Shown: positions 36,127 to 45,182, numbered from the stretch's first letter. The stretch: DNA of 64,000 bases from an uncultured Saprospiraceae bacterium (GCA_937941765.1 CALDGQ010000017.1:1-64000), one strand, 5' to 3'. Numbers and translations are program-made. The notes: generated by a model from the letters alone, not told the origin.

Positions 36127-36201
36127 TTGTTGCTTCAAGCGTCTCCGCTTGAGATGCTTTTTATTTATAAGTATCTGAAGCGGAGACGCTTCAAACAACA
36201 A
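36127..36201. repeat. REPIN-like inverted pair (GAAGCGGAGACGCTTC type)
   Basis: The left arm at 36127-36155 and the right arm at 36173-36201 are near reverse complements of each other over 29 bases. Each arm itself holds a hairpin AAGCG-TCTC-CGCTT or its complement. The pair sits between the transglycosylase terminator and the convergent Hsp20 gene, as expected of dispersed REPINs. Confidence 0.75.
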
Positions 36202-36297
36202 ACGCCTCTCTTTTTTAATTAAAAAAACCGCTCAACACCAGAGGAAGGTGAGAGCGGCCAATTTAATACCCGTGAAATATCAAACCTATCTGCTTAA

Positions 36298-36738
36298 TTA
36301 TGAAATATCTATACGCTTTGGTGGAATCGGTTTTGCTTCTTCCTTCTTTCCTAAGGTGATTTTCAAAATCCCATTCTCATATCCAGCAACAATTGATTCC
36401 GTATTAACCGCTTCTGGAAGTGGAAAGCTACGAGAGAAAGATGCATAATTGAATTCTCTACGATTGAATTTTTCATCATTCGAATTTTCTTCTACCTGCT
36501 TCTCCGCGCTAATCTTAATAACCTCATCTACTACTTGAATATTGAAATCATCTTTCTCCAAACCTGGCGCTGCTAATTCTAACAAATAATAGTCGGAGGT
36601 TTCTTTTACATTGACAGATGGGATATTCATTACAAAATCAGATCCCATAAATTCTGATATACTTCTTGTAAAAAAATCATCCATCATACCATGTCCTTTT
36701 CTGGATGGGAAACCTGAATTAAATTTTATAAGATTCAT
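36298..36738 (-). CDS. Hsp20/alpha-crystallin small heat-shock protein
   Basis: The 146-residue holdase chaperone has an alpha-crystallin domain from about residue 38 (NIPSVNVKETSDYYLLELAAPGLEKDDFNI) to 135 (GYENGILKITLGK), followed by an IPPKRIDIS extension that lacks a clear IxI motif. It is the second gene of a pair with the Hsp20 gene 90 bases upstream. Confidence 0.95.
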   Translation of the reverse strand: MNLIKFNSGFPSRKGHGMMDDFFTRSISEFMGSDFVMNIPSVNVKETSDYYLLELAAPGLEKDDFNIQVVDEVIKISAEKQVEENSNDEKFNRREFNYASFSRSFPLPEAVNTESIVAGYENGILKITLGKKEEAKPIPPKRIDIS

Positions 36739-36828
36739 TTTAATTGTTTTTAAGTTTTTTAAAAATGAAGCGATCTAAGACAACACTCATTTGCCTCAAA
36801 CCACTCCATCGTATTTAACCAATTTACC

Positions 36829-37257
36829 TTACTGTACATTGATCGTTTTTGGTCCTTGCTTTTTAGCCTCTTCTTTTTTTGTCAAAGTGATTTTTAGAAC
36901 ACCATTGTTAGAAGCTGCAGAAATTTTGTGCTGATCGATTTTTTCATTCAATCGGAAAGTGCGTTCGATTTTGTTGAAGTTGAATTCACGTTTCTTAACT
37001 TTCGTACCTTCTACTTTTTCAACTTTTTTGTCCGCAGATACTTTTAGCAAATCATTTTCAATATTGATCTGAATATCCTCTTTGGATAAGCCAGGAATCG
37101 CTAATTCCAAAATGAATGCATCATCTTGTTCTGAAATATTCACAGCGGGTCTTACAGCTGTTGGGTTGGTGTTCATTACTTCATTTACAGAAGTGTTTAG
37201 TACTTCATTGAAAATTTTCTCAACTTGTGCTAGTGGATTTACATTTAAATAAGTCAT
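36829..37257 (-). CDS. Hsp20/alpha-crystallin small heat-shock protein
   Basis: The frame is open from 37326, but ATG 37257 (MTYLNVNPLAQVEKIFNEVL) is the natural start, giving 142 residues. The alpha-crystallin domain runs from about 38 (AVNISEQDDAFILELAIPGLSKEDI) to 130 (NNGVLKITLTKKEE). It is the upstream gene of the tandem pair. The two are only moderately similar and may be specialised. A palindrome 113 bases upstream may be the heat-shock control site. Confidence 0.95.
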   Translation of the reverse strand: MTYLNVNPLAQVEKIFNEVLNTSVNEVMNTNPTAVRPAVNISEQDDAFILELAIPGLSKEDIQINIENDLLKVSADKKVEKVEGTKVKKREFNFNKIERTFRLNEKIDQHKISAASNNGVLKITLTKKEEAKKQGPKTINVQ

Positions 37258-37369
37258 CGTTATAGATTTTTTAATAGTTGTTTTTAAAAATTGATTACAA
37301 CTATCCATCTTCAATTGATGTACCATTCCACTTTTACTGCCTTATTTACTGATTTGTGGTATTTTTAAA

Positions 37370-37382
37370 TGTCAATATGACA
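37370..37382. promoter_or_regulatory. Possible operator palindrome of the hsp20 pair
   Basis: The perfect palindrome TGTCA-ATA-TGACA lies in the divergent region between the hsp20 pair and the DUF1800 gene. No copy precedes the second hsp20 gene, which fits a single operon operator. It is a regulatory candidate only. Confidence 0.4.
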
Positions 37383-37495
37383 CTTGGATTCGAAACTTAA
37401 TGCCAAATAGGCAGTTTTGATTAACTAAAGCTTAACCCGTTCGATATAAGATTGAATAGTTACATTCGTTTTATTGTCACATCAACCAATAGCAA

Positions 37496-38869
37496 ATGAG
37501 AATTGATCCTAAATTAAAACATCTGCATGCACGTGCAGGATTTGGTTTGAATCCCAAAAAAGCGGTTCAATTTGAAAACGTGCCAATTGCTCAAGTCATT
37601 GAAGCTTTATTTTTAGAAGCTGAAGAAGCCGTTCAAAGTGGTTACCCTTTTTCCATACAAAGTATTTCATCCGTATCAAGACAAAAGGAGATGCGAAAGG
37701 AAAACAAAAAATCGGTTGTACGTTTGAATACACAATGGTTAGCGCATATGGGAAGTCAGCATACTTCCTGTTTATTAGACAAAATGAGTTTGTTCTGGCA
37801 TGGACATTTTGCGTGTATTATCAAAAAAGGAAAAACTGCTCACAGTTATTTAAATACCATCCGAGAACATGCATTGGGGAATTTCAAAGACCTATTACTT
37901 GCAATAGCCAAAGAACCAGCGATGCTTACTTTTCTAAACAATCAAGTCAACAAGAAATTCAGCCCTAATGAGAATTTCGCACGTGAATTGTTAGAATTAT
38001 TTACAATTGGTATTGGAAATTATACGGAGCAAGATATTAAAGAAGCTGCAAGAGCATTTACAGGTTGGACCATTGATAGGGAAAAACAAACTTTTATTTT
38101 CAAAGAAAAAACGCATGATTTTGGGAACAAAACCTTTATGGGACAATCAGGAAAATTAGACGGCACTGATATTATTAACATCATTTTGCAACATAAAGCA
38201 ACCGCGACCTTTATTGCGACCAAAGTCTATAAATATTTTGTAAATGATAAAATCAATTCAAAGCATATTGCTGAATTAGCCAACGTGTTTTATGAAACCA
38301 ATTATGATATCAAAATCTTGATGCATACTTTATTTAGCTCGGATTGGTTTTATAGACCAGAAAATATCGGCAACAAAATTAAATCTCCAATCGAGTTGAT
38401 TGCTGGGATGATTCATAGTTTGAACATAGAATTTGGAGAATCAATTGCATTATTAAAACTTCAAAAGATATTCGGACAAATACTTTTCAAGCCACCAAAT
38501 GTCGCTGGATGGAAAGGTGGCAAAAGTTGGATTGATAACTCAACTTTATTATTGAGGTTAAATCTTGCTAATTATTTATTTCAAAACGCGGAATTACAAT
38601 ATCATGTAAAAGCAGATTTGGAAGATCAAATAGCGCCGCGTAAATTGAAAAAGATGGATGCTATTTTAAATTTTCAAAGTCATTTGAATTTAATCGAAAA
38701 AGTAGATGCTTCTCAGAAAAGTACATTGATTCGTGATCTCATTATTCAAGATACTTCTAAATTGAATTTAAAGCAAATAGATCCATTCTTGAATCATCAA
38801 TCGGAAGAACAAAAATATATTTCACTCATCATTCGGTTGATGACCATGCCTGAATATCAAATGTGCTAA
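37496..38869 (+). CDS. DUF1800 domain protein
   Basis: The 457-residue product begins DPKLKHLHARAGFGLNPKKA and shows the DUF1800 hallmarks MSLFWHGHF, NPNENFARELLELFTIG-like (here FSPNENFARELLELFTIGIG), EAARAFTGWTID, and KPPNVAGWKGGKSWID. No signal peptide is apparent. The family nearly always occurs with a DUF1501 gene, as here, 11 bases downstream. The pair is thought to be exported or envelope-linked; its chemistry is unknown. Confidence 0.92.
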   Translation: MRIDPKLKHLHARAGFGLNPKKAVQFENVPIAQVIEALFLEAEEAVQSGYPFSIQSISSVSRQKEMRKENKKSVVRLNTQWLAHMGSQHTSCLLDKMSLFWHGHFACIIKKGKTAHSYLNTIREHALGNFKDLLLAIAKEPAMLTFLNNQVNKKFSPNENFARELLELFTIGIGNYTEQDIKEAARAFTGWTIDREKQTFIFKEKTHDFGNKTFMGQSGKLDGTDIINIILQHKATATFIATKVYKYFVNDKINSKHIAELANVFYETNYDIKILMHTLFSSDWFYRPENIGNKIKSPIELIAGMIHSLNIEFGESIALLKLQKIFGQILFKPPNVAGWKGGKSWIDNSTLLLRLNLANYLFQNAELQYHVKADLEDQIAPRKLKKMDAILNFQSHLNLIEKVDASQKSTLIRDLIIQDTSKLNLKQIDPFLNHQSEEQKYISLIIRLMTMPEYQMC

Positions 38870-38880
38870 AATCAATAAAA

Positions 38881-40077
38881 ATGAAAAGAAGAAATTTTAT
38901 AAAAAATAGCGTAGTAGCATCTGCATCTTTGATGTTACCTTCATTTATCAAAGCGATGAATCATCCTTTTGGCGCAACTACAAGTTTATCTAGTACCAAT
39001 GGAAAGCGACTAGTAGTCATTCAACTTTCTGGTGGAAATGATGGGTTGAACACGATCATTCCATATAGAAATGATATCTACTATCGGAGTCGCCCAACAA
39101 TAGGCATACAAAGAAAACAAGCACTCCGTTTGACGGATGATTTAGGATTCAATCCTGTTTTAGCACCACTCAAAAATTTGTTTGAAGATGGTTTGATGTC
39201 CATTATAAACAGTGTAGGATATCCCAATCCAAGCCGGTCGCATTTTCGTTCCATGGATATCTGGCAATCAGGAAGTGGAAGTAACCAATATTGGCAAAGT
39301 GGATGGTTAGGAAGATATCTCGACAACAACTGCAATGATTGTACTGCACATCACTCATTGGAAATAGATGACAGTTTAAGTCTTGCTCTGAAAGGAAATG
39401 ATAACAATGGGTTTGCAATGAACAATCCCAATTTGCTCAAGAAGTCAGTTCAAGGAAAATTTTTAACTTCTATTGCTAACGACCACGATCATGATGAAAA
39501 TGTAGCTTACTTATATAAAACATTGACGGACACACAATCTTCGGCCCAATATCTATTTGAAAAATCAAAAACTTTCAAATCTAACATTCAATATCCTAAT
39601 CATGGATTTGGAAAGAAATTAAAACTTATTTCAGAATTAATAACGGCAGACTCAGATACTCAAATTTATTATGTCAGCCTTGGTGGTTTTGATACACATG
39701 CATTTCAAAATAATAAACAAAATAAGTTGTTAAAAACGTATGCAGATGCAGTTGCGGCTTTCGTAAAAGACTTGAAAAGTAATCAGCTTTTAGATGATAC
39801 CTTGATAATGACCTTTTCAGAATTTGGTAGACGGGTCCAACAAAATGGAAGCAACGGAACCGACCATGGAACGGCTAACAATGTATTTATGATGGGTGGT
39901 AATTTAAAGAAACCAGGGTTTTACAATGAGGCTCCTAACTTACTAAATCTCGATAATGGTGACTTGAAATATGAGGTTGACTTTCGACAGATTTATGCTA
40001 CTGTTTTAGAAAAGTGGTTGGGGACGAATCATCGTGGGATTTTGGGAGATGAATTTAAGCTGTTGGGAATGGTGTAA
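38881..40077 (+). CDS. DUF1501 domain protein with twin-arginine signal
   Basis: I chose ATG 38881 over the in-frame ATG 38863, because the signal MKRRNFIKNSVVASASLMLP has a twin-arginine motif (RRNFIK) and gives 398 residues. The mature part has GGNDGLNTIIPY, a GGFDTHAFQ segment and FSEFGRRVQQNGSNGTDHGT, the alkaline-phosphatase-superfamily-like signature of DUF1501. It is exported folded, probably with a bound metal, and works with the DUF1800 partner. Confidence 0.93.
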   Translation: MKRRNFIKNSVVASASLMLPSFIKAMNHPFGATTSLSSTNGKRLVVIQLSGGNDGLNTIIPYRNDIYYRSRPTIGIQRKQALRLTDDLGFNPVLAPLKNLFEDGLMSIINSVGYPNPSRSHFRSMDIWQSGSGSNQYWQSGWLGRYLDNNCNDCTAHHSLEIDDSLSLALKGNDNNGFAMNNPNLLKKSVQGKFLTSIANDHDHDENVAYLYKTLTDTQSSAQYLFEKSKTFKSNIQYPNHGFGKKLKLISELITADSDTQIYYVSLGGFDTHAFQNNKQNKLLKTYADAVAAFVKDLKSNQLLDDTLIMTFSEFGRRVQQNGSNGTDHGTANNVFMMGGNLKKPGFYNEAPNLLNLDNGDLKYEVDFRQIYATVLEKWLGTNHRGILGDEFKLLGMV

Positions 40078-40116
40078 GATAAAAAGTCGAATCCATAAAG
40101 ATTCGACTTTTTATCT
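40077..40116. terminator. Bidirectional terminator
   Basis: The perfect 17-base arms 40077-40093 and 40100-40116 (core AAAAAGTCGAATC) have a six-base loop. The hairpin starts within the stop codon of the DUF1501 gene and ends 24 bases from the convergent M56 gene. A-run and T-run flanks allow termination on both strands. Confidence 0.88.
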
Positions 40117-40140
40117 CAATTATTTCTTATTAATAACATT

Positions 40141-41421
40141 TCACCCCTTCTTATCCTCCAGTTTAAACTTAATTGGTAATTTAAATTCTACTCTAACCGG
40201 CAGTCCATCTTTCATCCCTGGAATCCAGTTAGGCATTAAGCGCACCACTCTTAAACACTCTTGATCTGTTCCTCCGCCAATCGTTCTAACCAATTTCTCA
40301 TTTGAGATGGTCCCATCTTTTTCCACGACAAATTCGACCACATTGGTACCTTGTAATCCTTCATCTCTTGCCGCTTTCGGGTACTTAATGTTTTTATAAA
40401 TAAACATTAGCATTTCTTTTTGTTGACATTCTTTCTGCACTTCTTTGTCAGCTACATCTTCACAACCTGGGAATCGAGGCATCTGATCTACTTCTTTAAA
40501 AATCTCTTGTGTTGGTGATTGCACTACTACTCCTTCTTGTTGACCTCCTTTATCACAAGAAGTGAAAAGAAAACAAATACTGATAAAAAGTGGGAACACA
40601 GTTGCGTACTTTAATAGCGATTTTTTTTGCGATTTAATTTTTGTCATCATCATGATTCTATTTTTTATTTGAGTATTAAAAAATGGATTTTCTAAAAAAC
40701 TATTGGACCTTGGATTAATATTTTGGAGTAGCAATTGCCCATATGATTCTACATCTGTAGACTTCAGCACATAATCATCAGCAATATATTCGTGGACAAC
40801 TTTGAGTTCTCTTTTGAAAATATAAATGAGTGGATTGAACCAAAATGCAATGTTTAATAATTCCAAAAACAACACATCAATACTATGCCATTCATCACAA
40901 TGACATTTTTCATGTGTTAAAACTTTTTGAGTGATTTTATCTGAACAATCCATTTGCTGCGGAATGAATATTTTATTCAAAAAAGAAAAAGGAGATTGTA
41001 TTTTCTTTGTTTGAATTAATTCGTATTTATCATATGAGGTACTTACTCCATTTTTGTAAATTTTTCCGATCCTAATTAACCCAACAAAAAATCTAACAAT
41101 TAATAAACAAACACCGATGGAATAAATGAGTATTAATAAACTTGAAAAATTGAAGGTTGAATTTTCAGCAACTGAAGTAACGCTTACCTCAAACTGATCA
41201 AAACTTTGATTCAAATAATAGACATATTCTACTGCTGAAGCGTTTCCAAAAAAATTGAAGATCGAAATATATTTGGCCAATGGAATCAACAACCCTGCAA
41301 TCAGGCTTGTTAGTAAATACCATCGATTCAATTGAAAAAAAGTCTCTTTTCTAAACAAAGCAAAATATAGCATTAGAAAGATTGACCAACTAATCGCAAC
41401 TTGTAATAGGTAAGTAGTCAT
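40141..41421 (-). CDS. BlaR1-type M56 peptidase fused to a TonB C-terminal domain
   Basis: The 426-residue inner-membrane protein has four N-terminal helices and a cytoplasmic zinc protease motif HEKCH at 170-174, followed by HEYIADDYVL. A further helix (SLLKYATVFPLFISICFLF) leads to a periplasmic linker and a TonB C-terminal fold (about 330-420: YPKAARDEGLQGTNVVEFVV, WIPGMKDGLPVRVEF). In the BlaR1 scheme, ligand sensing activates cleavage of the BlaI repressor. Here the beta-lactam sensor is replaced by TonB, so the input may be an outer-membrane partner (inference). Confidence 0.9.
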   Translation of the reverse strand: MTTYLLQVAISWSIFLMLYFALFRKETFFQLNRWYLLTSLIAGLLIPLAKYISIFNFFGNASAVEYVYYLNQSFDQFEVSVTSVAENSTFNFSSLLILIYSIGVCLLIVRFFVGLIRIGKIYKNGVSTSYDKYELIQTKKIQSPFSFLNKIFIPQQMDCSDKITQKVLTHEKCHCDEWHSIDVLFLELLNIAFWFNPLIYIFKRELKVVHEYIADDYVLKSTDVESYGQLLLQNINPRSNSFLENPFFNTQIKNRIMMMTKIKSQKKSLLKYATVFPLFISICFLFTSCDKGGQQEGVVVQSPTQEIFKEVDQMPRFPGCEDVADKEVQKECQQKEMLMFIYKNIKYPKAARDEGLQGTNVVEFVVEKDGTISNEKLVRTIGGGTDQECLRVVRLMPNWIPGMKDGLPVRVEFKLPIKFKLEDKKG

Positions 41422-41424
41422 ATT

Positions 41425-41787
41425 TTATCTGTTTTGTTTTTTCAATTTTTTCACTAAATCATTCAACTCTTCTTTGGATAATTTTTCTTCTTGCACCAAA
41501 AAAGAAACCATTTGATTCATCGATCCATCAAAATAATTTTTCACTAAAGAGCTCAATGTTTTTTTAGTATATTTTTCTTTGGAGATAATATTGAAATACT
41601 CATACGTTCGACCATAAGCTTTGTGATCTACAAATCCTTTTTTCTCCAAAATTCTAACAATAGAAGATACCGTACTATGGGGCGGTTTTTCACCTTTCAT
41701 CGTTGCAATAATATCGGTGACGGTACATCTTTCCAATCGCCAAATAATTTGCATTATCTCTTCTTCTGCAGTTGTCAATTTTTGCAT
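41425..41787 (-). CDS. BlaI/MecI family repressor
   Basis: The 120-residue dimeric winged-helix repressor shows MQKLTTAEEEIMQIIWRLER, the recognition helix PPHSTVSSIVRILEKKGF, and a C-terminal dimerisation helix. It lies three bases upstream of the M56 gene and 19 bases after the TPR gene. It probably binds the palindromes at 42995-43050 and represses its own operon until cleaved by the M56 protein. Confidence 0.93.
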   Translation of the reverse strand: MQKLTTAEEEIMQIIWRLERCTVTDIIATMKGEKPPHSTVSSIVRILEKKGFVDHKAYGRTYEYFNIISKEKYTKKTLSSLVKNYFDGSMNQMVSFLVQEEKLSKEELNDLVKKLKKQNR

Positions 41788-41806
41788 AACTATGTTTTCT
41801 TTAATC

Positions 41807-42979
41807 TTATTTAGATAAATGCTGTTGTTCTTTTAAATATCGCCTTCTGTCTATTGCGTACTTTTGATATTCCGCGTTTTCATGTTTGCTTTTTGAATAG
41901 CGCTCATAATATCGCATTGCAATTTTTTTGTCTTTGTAATAAACATCACAGGCTCGGGCTAGATAAAACAATAATAATGGGTCTTCACTATATCGATATG
42001 CGGCTTCATATTGTTTAATAGCCTTTTTCGTTTTGTTACTCTTGTCAAATATCCGCCCTAAGTTCCGATGATAAATAGCAATATTTTTAGAGATCCCTGC
42101 CTCAATAGATTTTTCGAAGTAATAAATTGCCATTTCCATGTCCTCTTTTTCTTCATAGGCAGTAGCTAAATAGTACAAAGCATTTTCTGGATTTTTTTCA
42201 TCTACTAAGGAGCGCTCTAAAAACAAAATGGCTTGATCTAAAGAATCGATTTGCAATAAGGAATACCCCAACATCTTGTTGTAGTAATTATTGAGCGTTG
42301 TTATTTTCGACAATCGGTCCAACACAACTGCTGTACTATCGTATTGTTTTTGTTTATATTTTGATCTTGCTTTCAATAAATTCAAAGTATAATTCTCTTT
42401 GTCGTATTCGATTCCTTTATTCAATAAGCTGTCGACCTGTCCATACTCGTTGTTTGCTAACAATATTTCTGCAATTCCTTGGACTGCAAATACATCTCGT
42501 TCATTGATTGCATAGGCCTTGATGAAATTGGGAAACGCATCAAACACCTCTCCTACTTCTAAATTGAGTTGCCCTAATTTTCTAAAATAAATTCCGTTCT
42601 CAGGGAATTTTTCCGTCAACAACCTGTAGTACTTAATCGCTTTTGGAATATTATTTTCAATCTCATAAATAGTAGCCAAGGATTTTGCAAAAATGAACTT
42701 CGTTGTATCCATCTTTTCAAGTTCAAGAAATAAAGTTTTCGCTTTTTTTAAATCTCCAGATTTTTGTGAACTGATTCCGTAATGCTCTAAATTTATTGGT
42801 TCATACTCCGTAGTATTTTCATAACAATCATCAAACACCTCCATAGCTTTGACGTAATCTTGCTTGAAATAGTAGGTCTCTGCTACATCTAAGCATTGAT
42901 CAATTGCATCCGGTTGTGCTACTACTGATAATAAGAACAAACTCCACAAGCCCAAAACTAAAATGATTTTCCATTTCAT
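41807..42979 (-). CDS. Secreted TPR protein heading the BlaI-M56 operon
   Basis: The 390-residue product has a signal peptide (MKWKIILVLGLWSLFLLSVVA). The rest is about nine TPR units (for example AETYYFKQDYVKAMEVFDDC, LEKMDTTKFIFAKSLATIYE, LGQLNLEVGEVFDAFPNFIKAY, YYLATAYEEKEDMEMAIYYFEKS). It is the first gene after the putative operator. It may scaffold or relay the envelope signal read by the M56-TonB sensor. No enzymatic motif. Confidence 0.85.
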   Translation of the reverse strand: MKWKIILVLGLWSLFLLSVVAQPDAIDQCLDVAETYYFKQDYVKAMEVFDDCYENTTEYEPINLEHYGISSQKSGDLKKAKTLFLELEKMDTTKFIFAKSLATIYEIENNIPKAIKYYRLLTEKFPENGIYFRKLGQLNLEVGEVFDAFPNFIKAYAINERDVFAVQGIAEILLANNEYGQVDSLLNKGIEYDKENYTLNLLKARSKYKQKQYDSTAVVLDRLSKITTLNNYYNKMLGYSLLQIDSLDQAILFLERSLVDEKNPENALYYLATAYEEKEDMEMAIYYFEKSIEAGISKNIAIYHRNLGRIFDKSNKTKKAIKQYEAAYRYSEDPLLLFYLARACDVYYKDKKIAMRYYERYSKSKHENAEYQKYAIDRRRYLKEQQHLSK

Positions 42980-42994
42980 GATTGTAAGTTAAAA

Positions 42995-43050
42995 CTAAAT
43001 ATTTAGCTATACAACTAAATTTATAGTTTTATAACGTATAATTACGTTAT
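42995..43050 (-). promoter_or_regulatory. Three operator-like palindromes of the TPR-BlaI-M56 operon
   Basis: Palindromes in series: CTAAATATTTAG (42995-43006), AACTA-N6-TAGTT (43013-43028) and ATAACGTA-TAAT-TACGTTAT (43031-43050). They lie 16-71 bases upstream of the first gene. The adjacent AACTA/TAGTT half sites are the likely BlaI-type boxes. Confidence 0.5.
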
Positions 43051-43130
43051 ACTATCATTTTGTTGTGTGAGTTGGTAGGTTGATTGTGTGAGTGGCGATT
43101 ATCGAAGAAACGGATCATCTGTTAAACTCA

Positions 43131-43254
43131 AACCTTCTAGAAGTATTTTGACACGATTTTTGACACAAAAATTCGCGCCAAAACACTCGGAGCGACATCA
43201 AATAACCTAGCGCTATCGCACTAGGCTATTTGGTGTCGCTCCTTTGGAGCTTTT
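43131..43254. repeat. Dispersed 125-bp palindromic repeat, copy A
   Basis: It matches the copy at 60511-60637 over its whole length, by eye about 85 percent. Core: GGAGCGACATCAAATA (43189-43204) pairs with 43227-43242 (one mismatch), with inner CCTAG (43206-43210) and CTAGG (43221-43225). The module GCTCCTTTGGAGC (43238-43250) overlaps its right arm and equals a hairpin in the element at 15388-15686. Confidence 0.8.
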
Positions 43255-43282
43255 AAACTTATGTATCAACATTCTGAATCAA

Positions 43283-44449
43283 TTAAGACATGCGGAACCA
43301 ACCTAACTGTGGGTTTAAGAACTTGTTGGTCTTTTTTAGTTTAGATAACTTTTTTTGAAATCGTTGGAAACGTTTTTCAGTGCGATACTTTTTGAGTTCA
43401 GTTGCTTTTAGAAAATCACGATATACTTGTTGGTCGTTGAAGACTTGTGCTTTCTTTGCTTTTTTCAAATGTTGGTACATTCGATCTTCGGTATTTGTTT
43501 CAGCACAAAGTAATGCGATGCGATAGTCAATCAATCCCGAATATAGTGTTCCAGCGTTGAGGTTTATAGCTTTTCGGTAATTGTTCATTGCGGCATCATA
43601 TCGCTTCAATCTTTTTTGCATGTTTCCTAATTCTTCATAATTGAATGGCAAATTAGCATCCTTTGCAATTGATTTGTTAAAATAATTAGTTGCTATTTTT
43701 CCATTCCCATTATCAGCGTGCACGACGCCAAGATAAAATAACGTCAATGCATCTTGAGGATTTAATTGGAGTGATTTTTCGAGATCGCTTTTTGCCAAAT
43801 CATAGTCTTTCAAAAAGATAGACATTGCTCCTCTATTCCGATATGCTAGTGCTAGCGTAGGCAGTTGCTCAATCGCTTTCGTAAATAATTCTTTGGCTTG
43901 ACGAATATCTTTTTTATGCGGCTTTGCAATATCTTGGTTGTAATATCTTGCCGCCCCTGCATTGTTATATGCCATTGCAAATGATGGATCTAGTGAAATC
44001 GCTTTCTGAAAATCTTCTAAGGCACGATCAAAATTTCCAACATAACATTGTACCAAGCCTCTATCATTAAAAGCTTCTGAATAAAATGGGTCAATCTGAA
44101 TGGCCAGTGTAAAATGCTGAATGGCTAGCTCGGTTGCTCCTTTTCGAAAATAAATTCCTCCTAATGCGAAAGGCCCTTCTTTGTCTTTCGGATCTGATAG
44201 AATTAGTTGGTTGAAATCAGCAATTGCATTTTTTTCCTCTTTCGCATAAAGATTGGAATAACCGCGATGAAGATAAGCTTTCGGGTAATTATTGTTTTGT
44301 AAAAATTTGGTGAAGCAAACAACAGCATCCGTATAATCTCCTCGCTTTTTTAAAGCAAGACATTCGTTGAATTGCAGCATATCGATTTGCTGACCAATTA
44401 ATGGGATTTGAAAAAAAAGACAAATTGATAAATGAAGTAATGACCTCAT
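43283..44449 (-). CDS. Secreted TPR protein
   Basis: The 388-residue product has a signal peptide (SLLHLSICLFFQIPLIG) and about eight TPR units with consensus A/Y/G positions (ECLALKKRGDYTDAVVCF, FALGGIYFRKGATELAIQHF, AFNDRGLVQCYVGNFDRALEDF, AYRNRGAMSIFLKDYDLAKSDL). A basic helical tail follows. It sits four bases after an outer-membrane barrel gene and so is in an operon with it and the glucosaminidase upstream. It is likely periplasmic. Confidence 0.8.
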   Translation of the reverse strand: MRSLLHLSICLFFQIPLIGQQIDMLQFNECLALKKRGDYTDAVVCFTKFLQNNNYPKAYLHRGYSNLYAKEEKNAIADFNQLILSDPKDKEGPFALGGIYFRKGATELAIQHFTLAIQIDPFYSEAFNDRGLVQCYVGNFDRALEDFQKAISLDPSFAMAYNNAGAARYYNQDIAKPHKKDIRQAKELFTKAIEQLPTLALAYRNRGAMSIFLKDYDLAKSDLEKSLQLNPQDALTLFYLGVVHADNGNGKIATNYFNKSIAKDANLPFNYEELGNMQKRLKRYDAAMNNYRKAINLNAGTLYSGLIDYRIALLCAETNTEDRMYQHLKKAKKAQVFNDQQVYRDFLKATELKKYRTEKRFQRFQKKLSKLKKTNKFLNPQLGWFRMS

Positions 44450-44453
44450 TTAA

Positions 44454-45182
44454 CTAGTCGATATATTCTACCATTCTTAAAAAACGGATACCTAATGAAA
44501 TTTCAAAAGTGTTGTTGACAATTTTTCTTTCTGGAATTGTACGATCTGGACCACCAGGTGTAGGTGATGGGACGTTTGTTATTTGTGGTTGTTCGTATTG
44601 TTTAGAAAAATCAGGATTGACCGTAAATTCTAAAATACCAGAGATATATTCACTTAGTGGAAATTCCATACCTCCACCAACAGTAACTCCGTAATTAAAC
44701 TTTCGAATCCCTGCTTCAAATGGATAGATCGGATAAAACTCATTAATCTCCACATATTCATCCAAATTACTGCCAATTGTATAATCTGCTCTAATTCCTA
44801 ACATATAATACGCGGAACTGCTATTCAATTCATACTTTTTCTTTCCACCAAAACAAAGTGCTATATTTTTGAATTCAAACCCAGTTTTTCTGGCGGGAAT
44901 ATCTCTTAAACCTTGATTTGTTTGAACCACTGTTGCATTCGTTCGGATAGCACTCCCTTTTATATGATAACCTAATTGAGCAAAGATCGCAGTCGCATTA
45001 TCTTCGGGTGCAGATTCAACAAAAGCAATTCCATGATATCTAAACAAAGGATCTCTATTCAATGAGTTATCCCATTTTTGAGTTCCAATTGTTAGCCCTC
45101 CTTTGACACCATAAGCGAAACTTTGTGCATCCGCTGGAATTAAAAAAATTAGTAGTAAAAATGCAGTAAGTAGATATTTCAT
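44454..45182 (-). CDS. Outer-membrane beta-barrel protein (PorT/OmpW-like)
   Basis: I chose ATG 45182 (MKYLLTAFLLLIFLIPADAQ, a clear signal peptide) rather than the upstream ATG 45209, giving 242 residues. The mature part has regular alternating amphipathic strands (FAYGVKGGLTIGTQKW, IFAQLGYHIKGSAI, YMLGIRADYTIG, FNYGVTVGGGMEFPLSEY) and ends in an aromatic-rich strand, as outer-membrane porins do. It is cotranscribed with the TPR gene that follows. Confidence 0.8.
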   Translation of the reverse strand: MKYLLTAFLLLIFLIPADAQSFAYGVKGGLTIGTQKWDNSLNRDPLFRYHGIAFVESAPEDNATAIFAQLGYHIKGSAIRTNATVVQTNQGLRDIPARKTGFEFKNIALCFGGKKKYELNSSSAYYMLGIRADYTIGSNLDEYVEINEFYPIYPFEAGIRKFNYGVTVGGGMEFPLSEYISGILEFTVNPDFSKQYEQPQITNVPSPTPGGPDRTIPERKIVNNTFEISLGIRFLRMVEYID

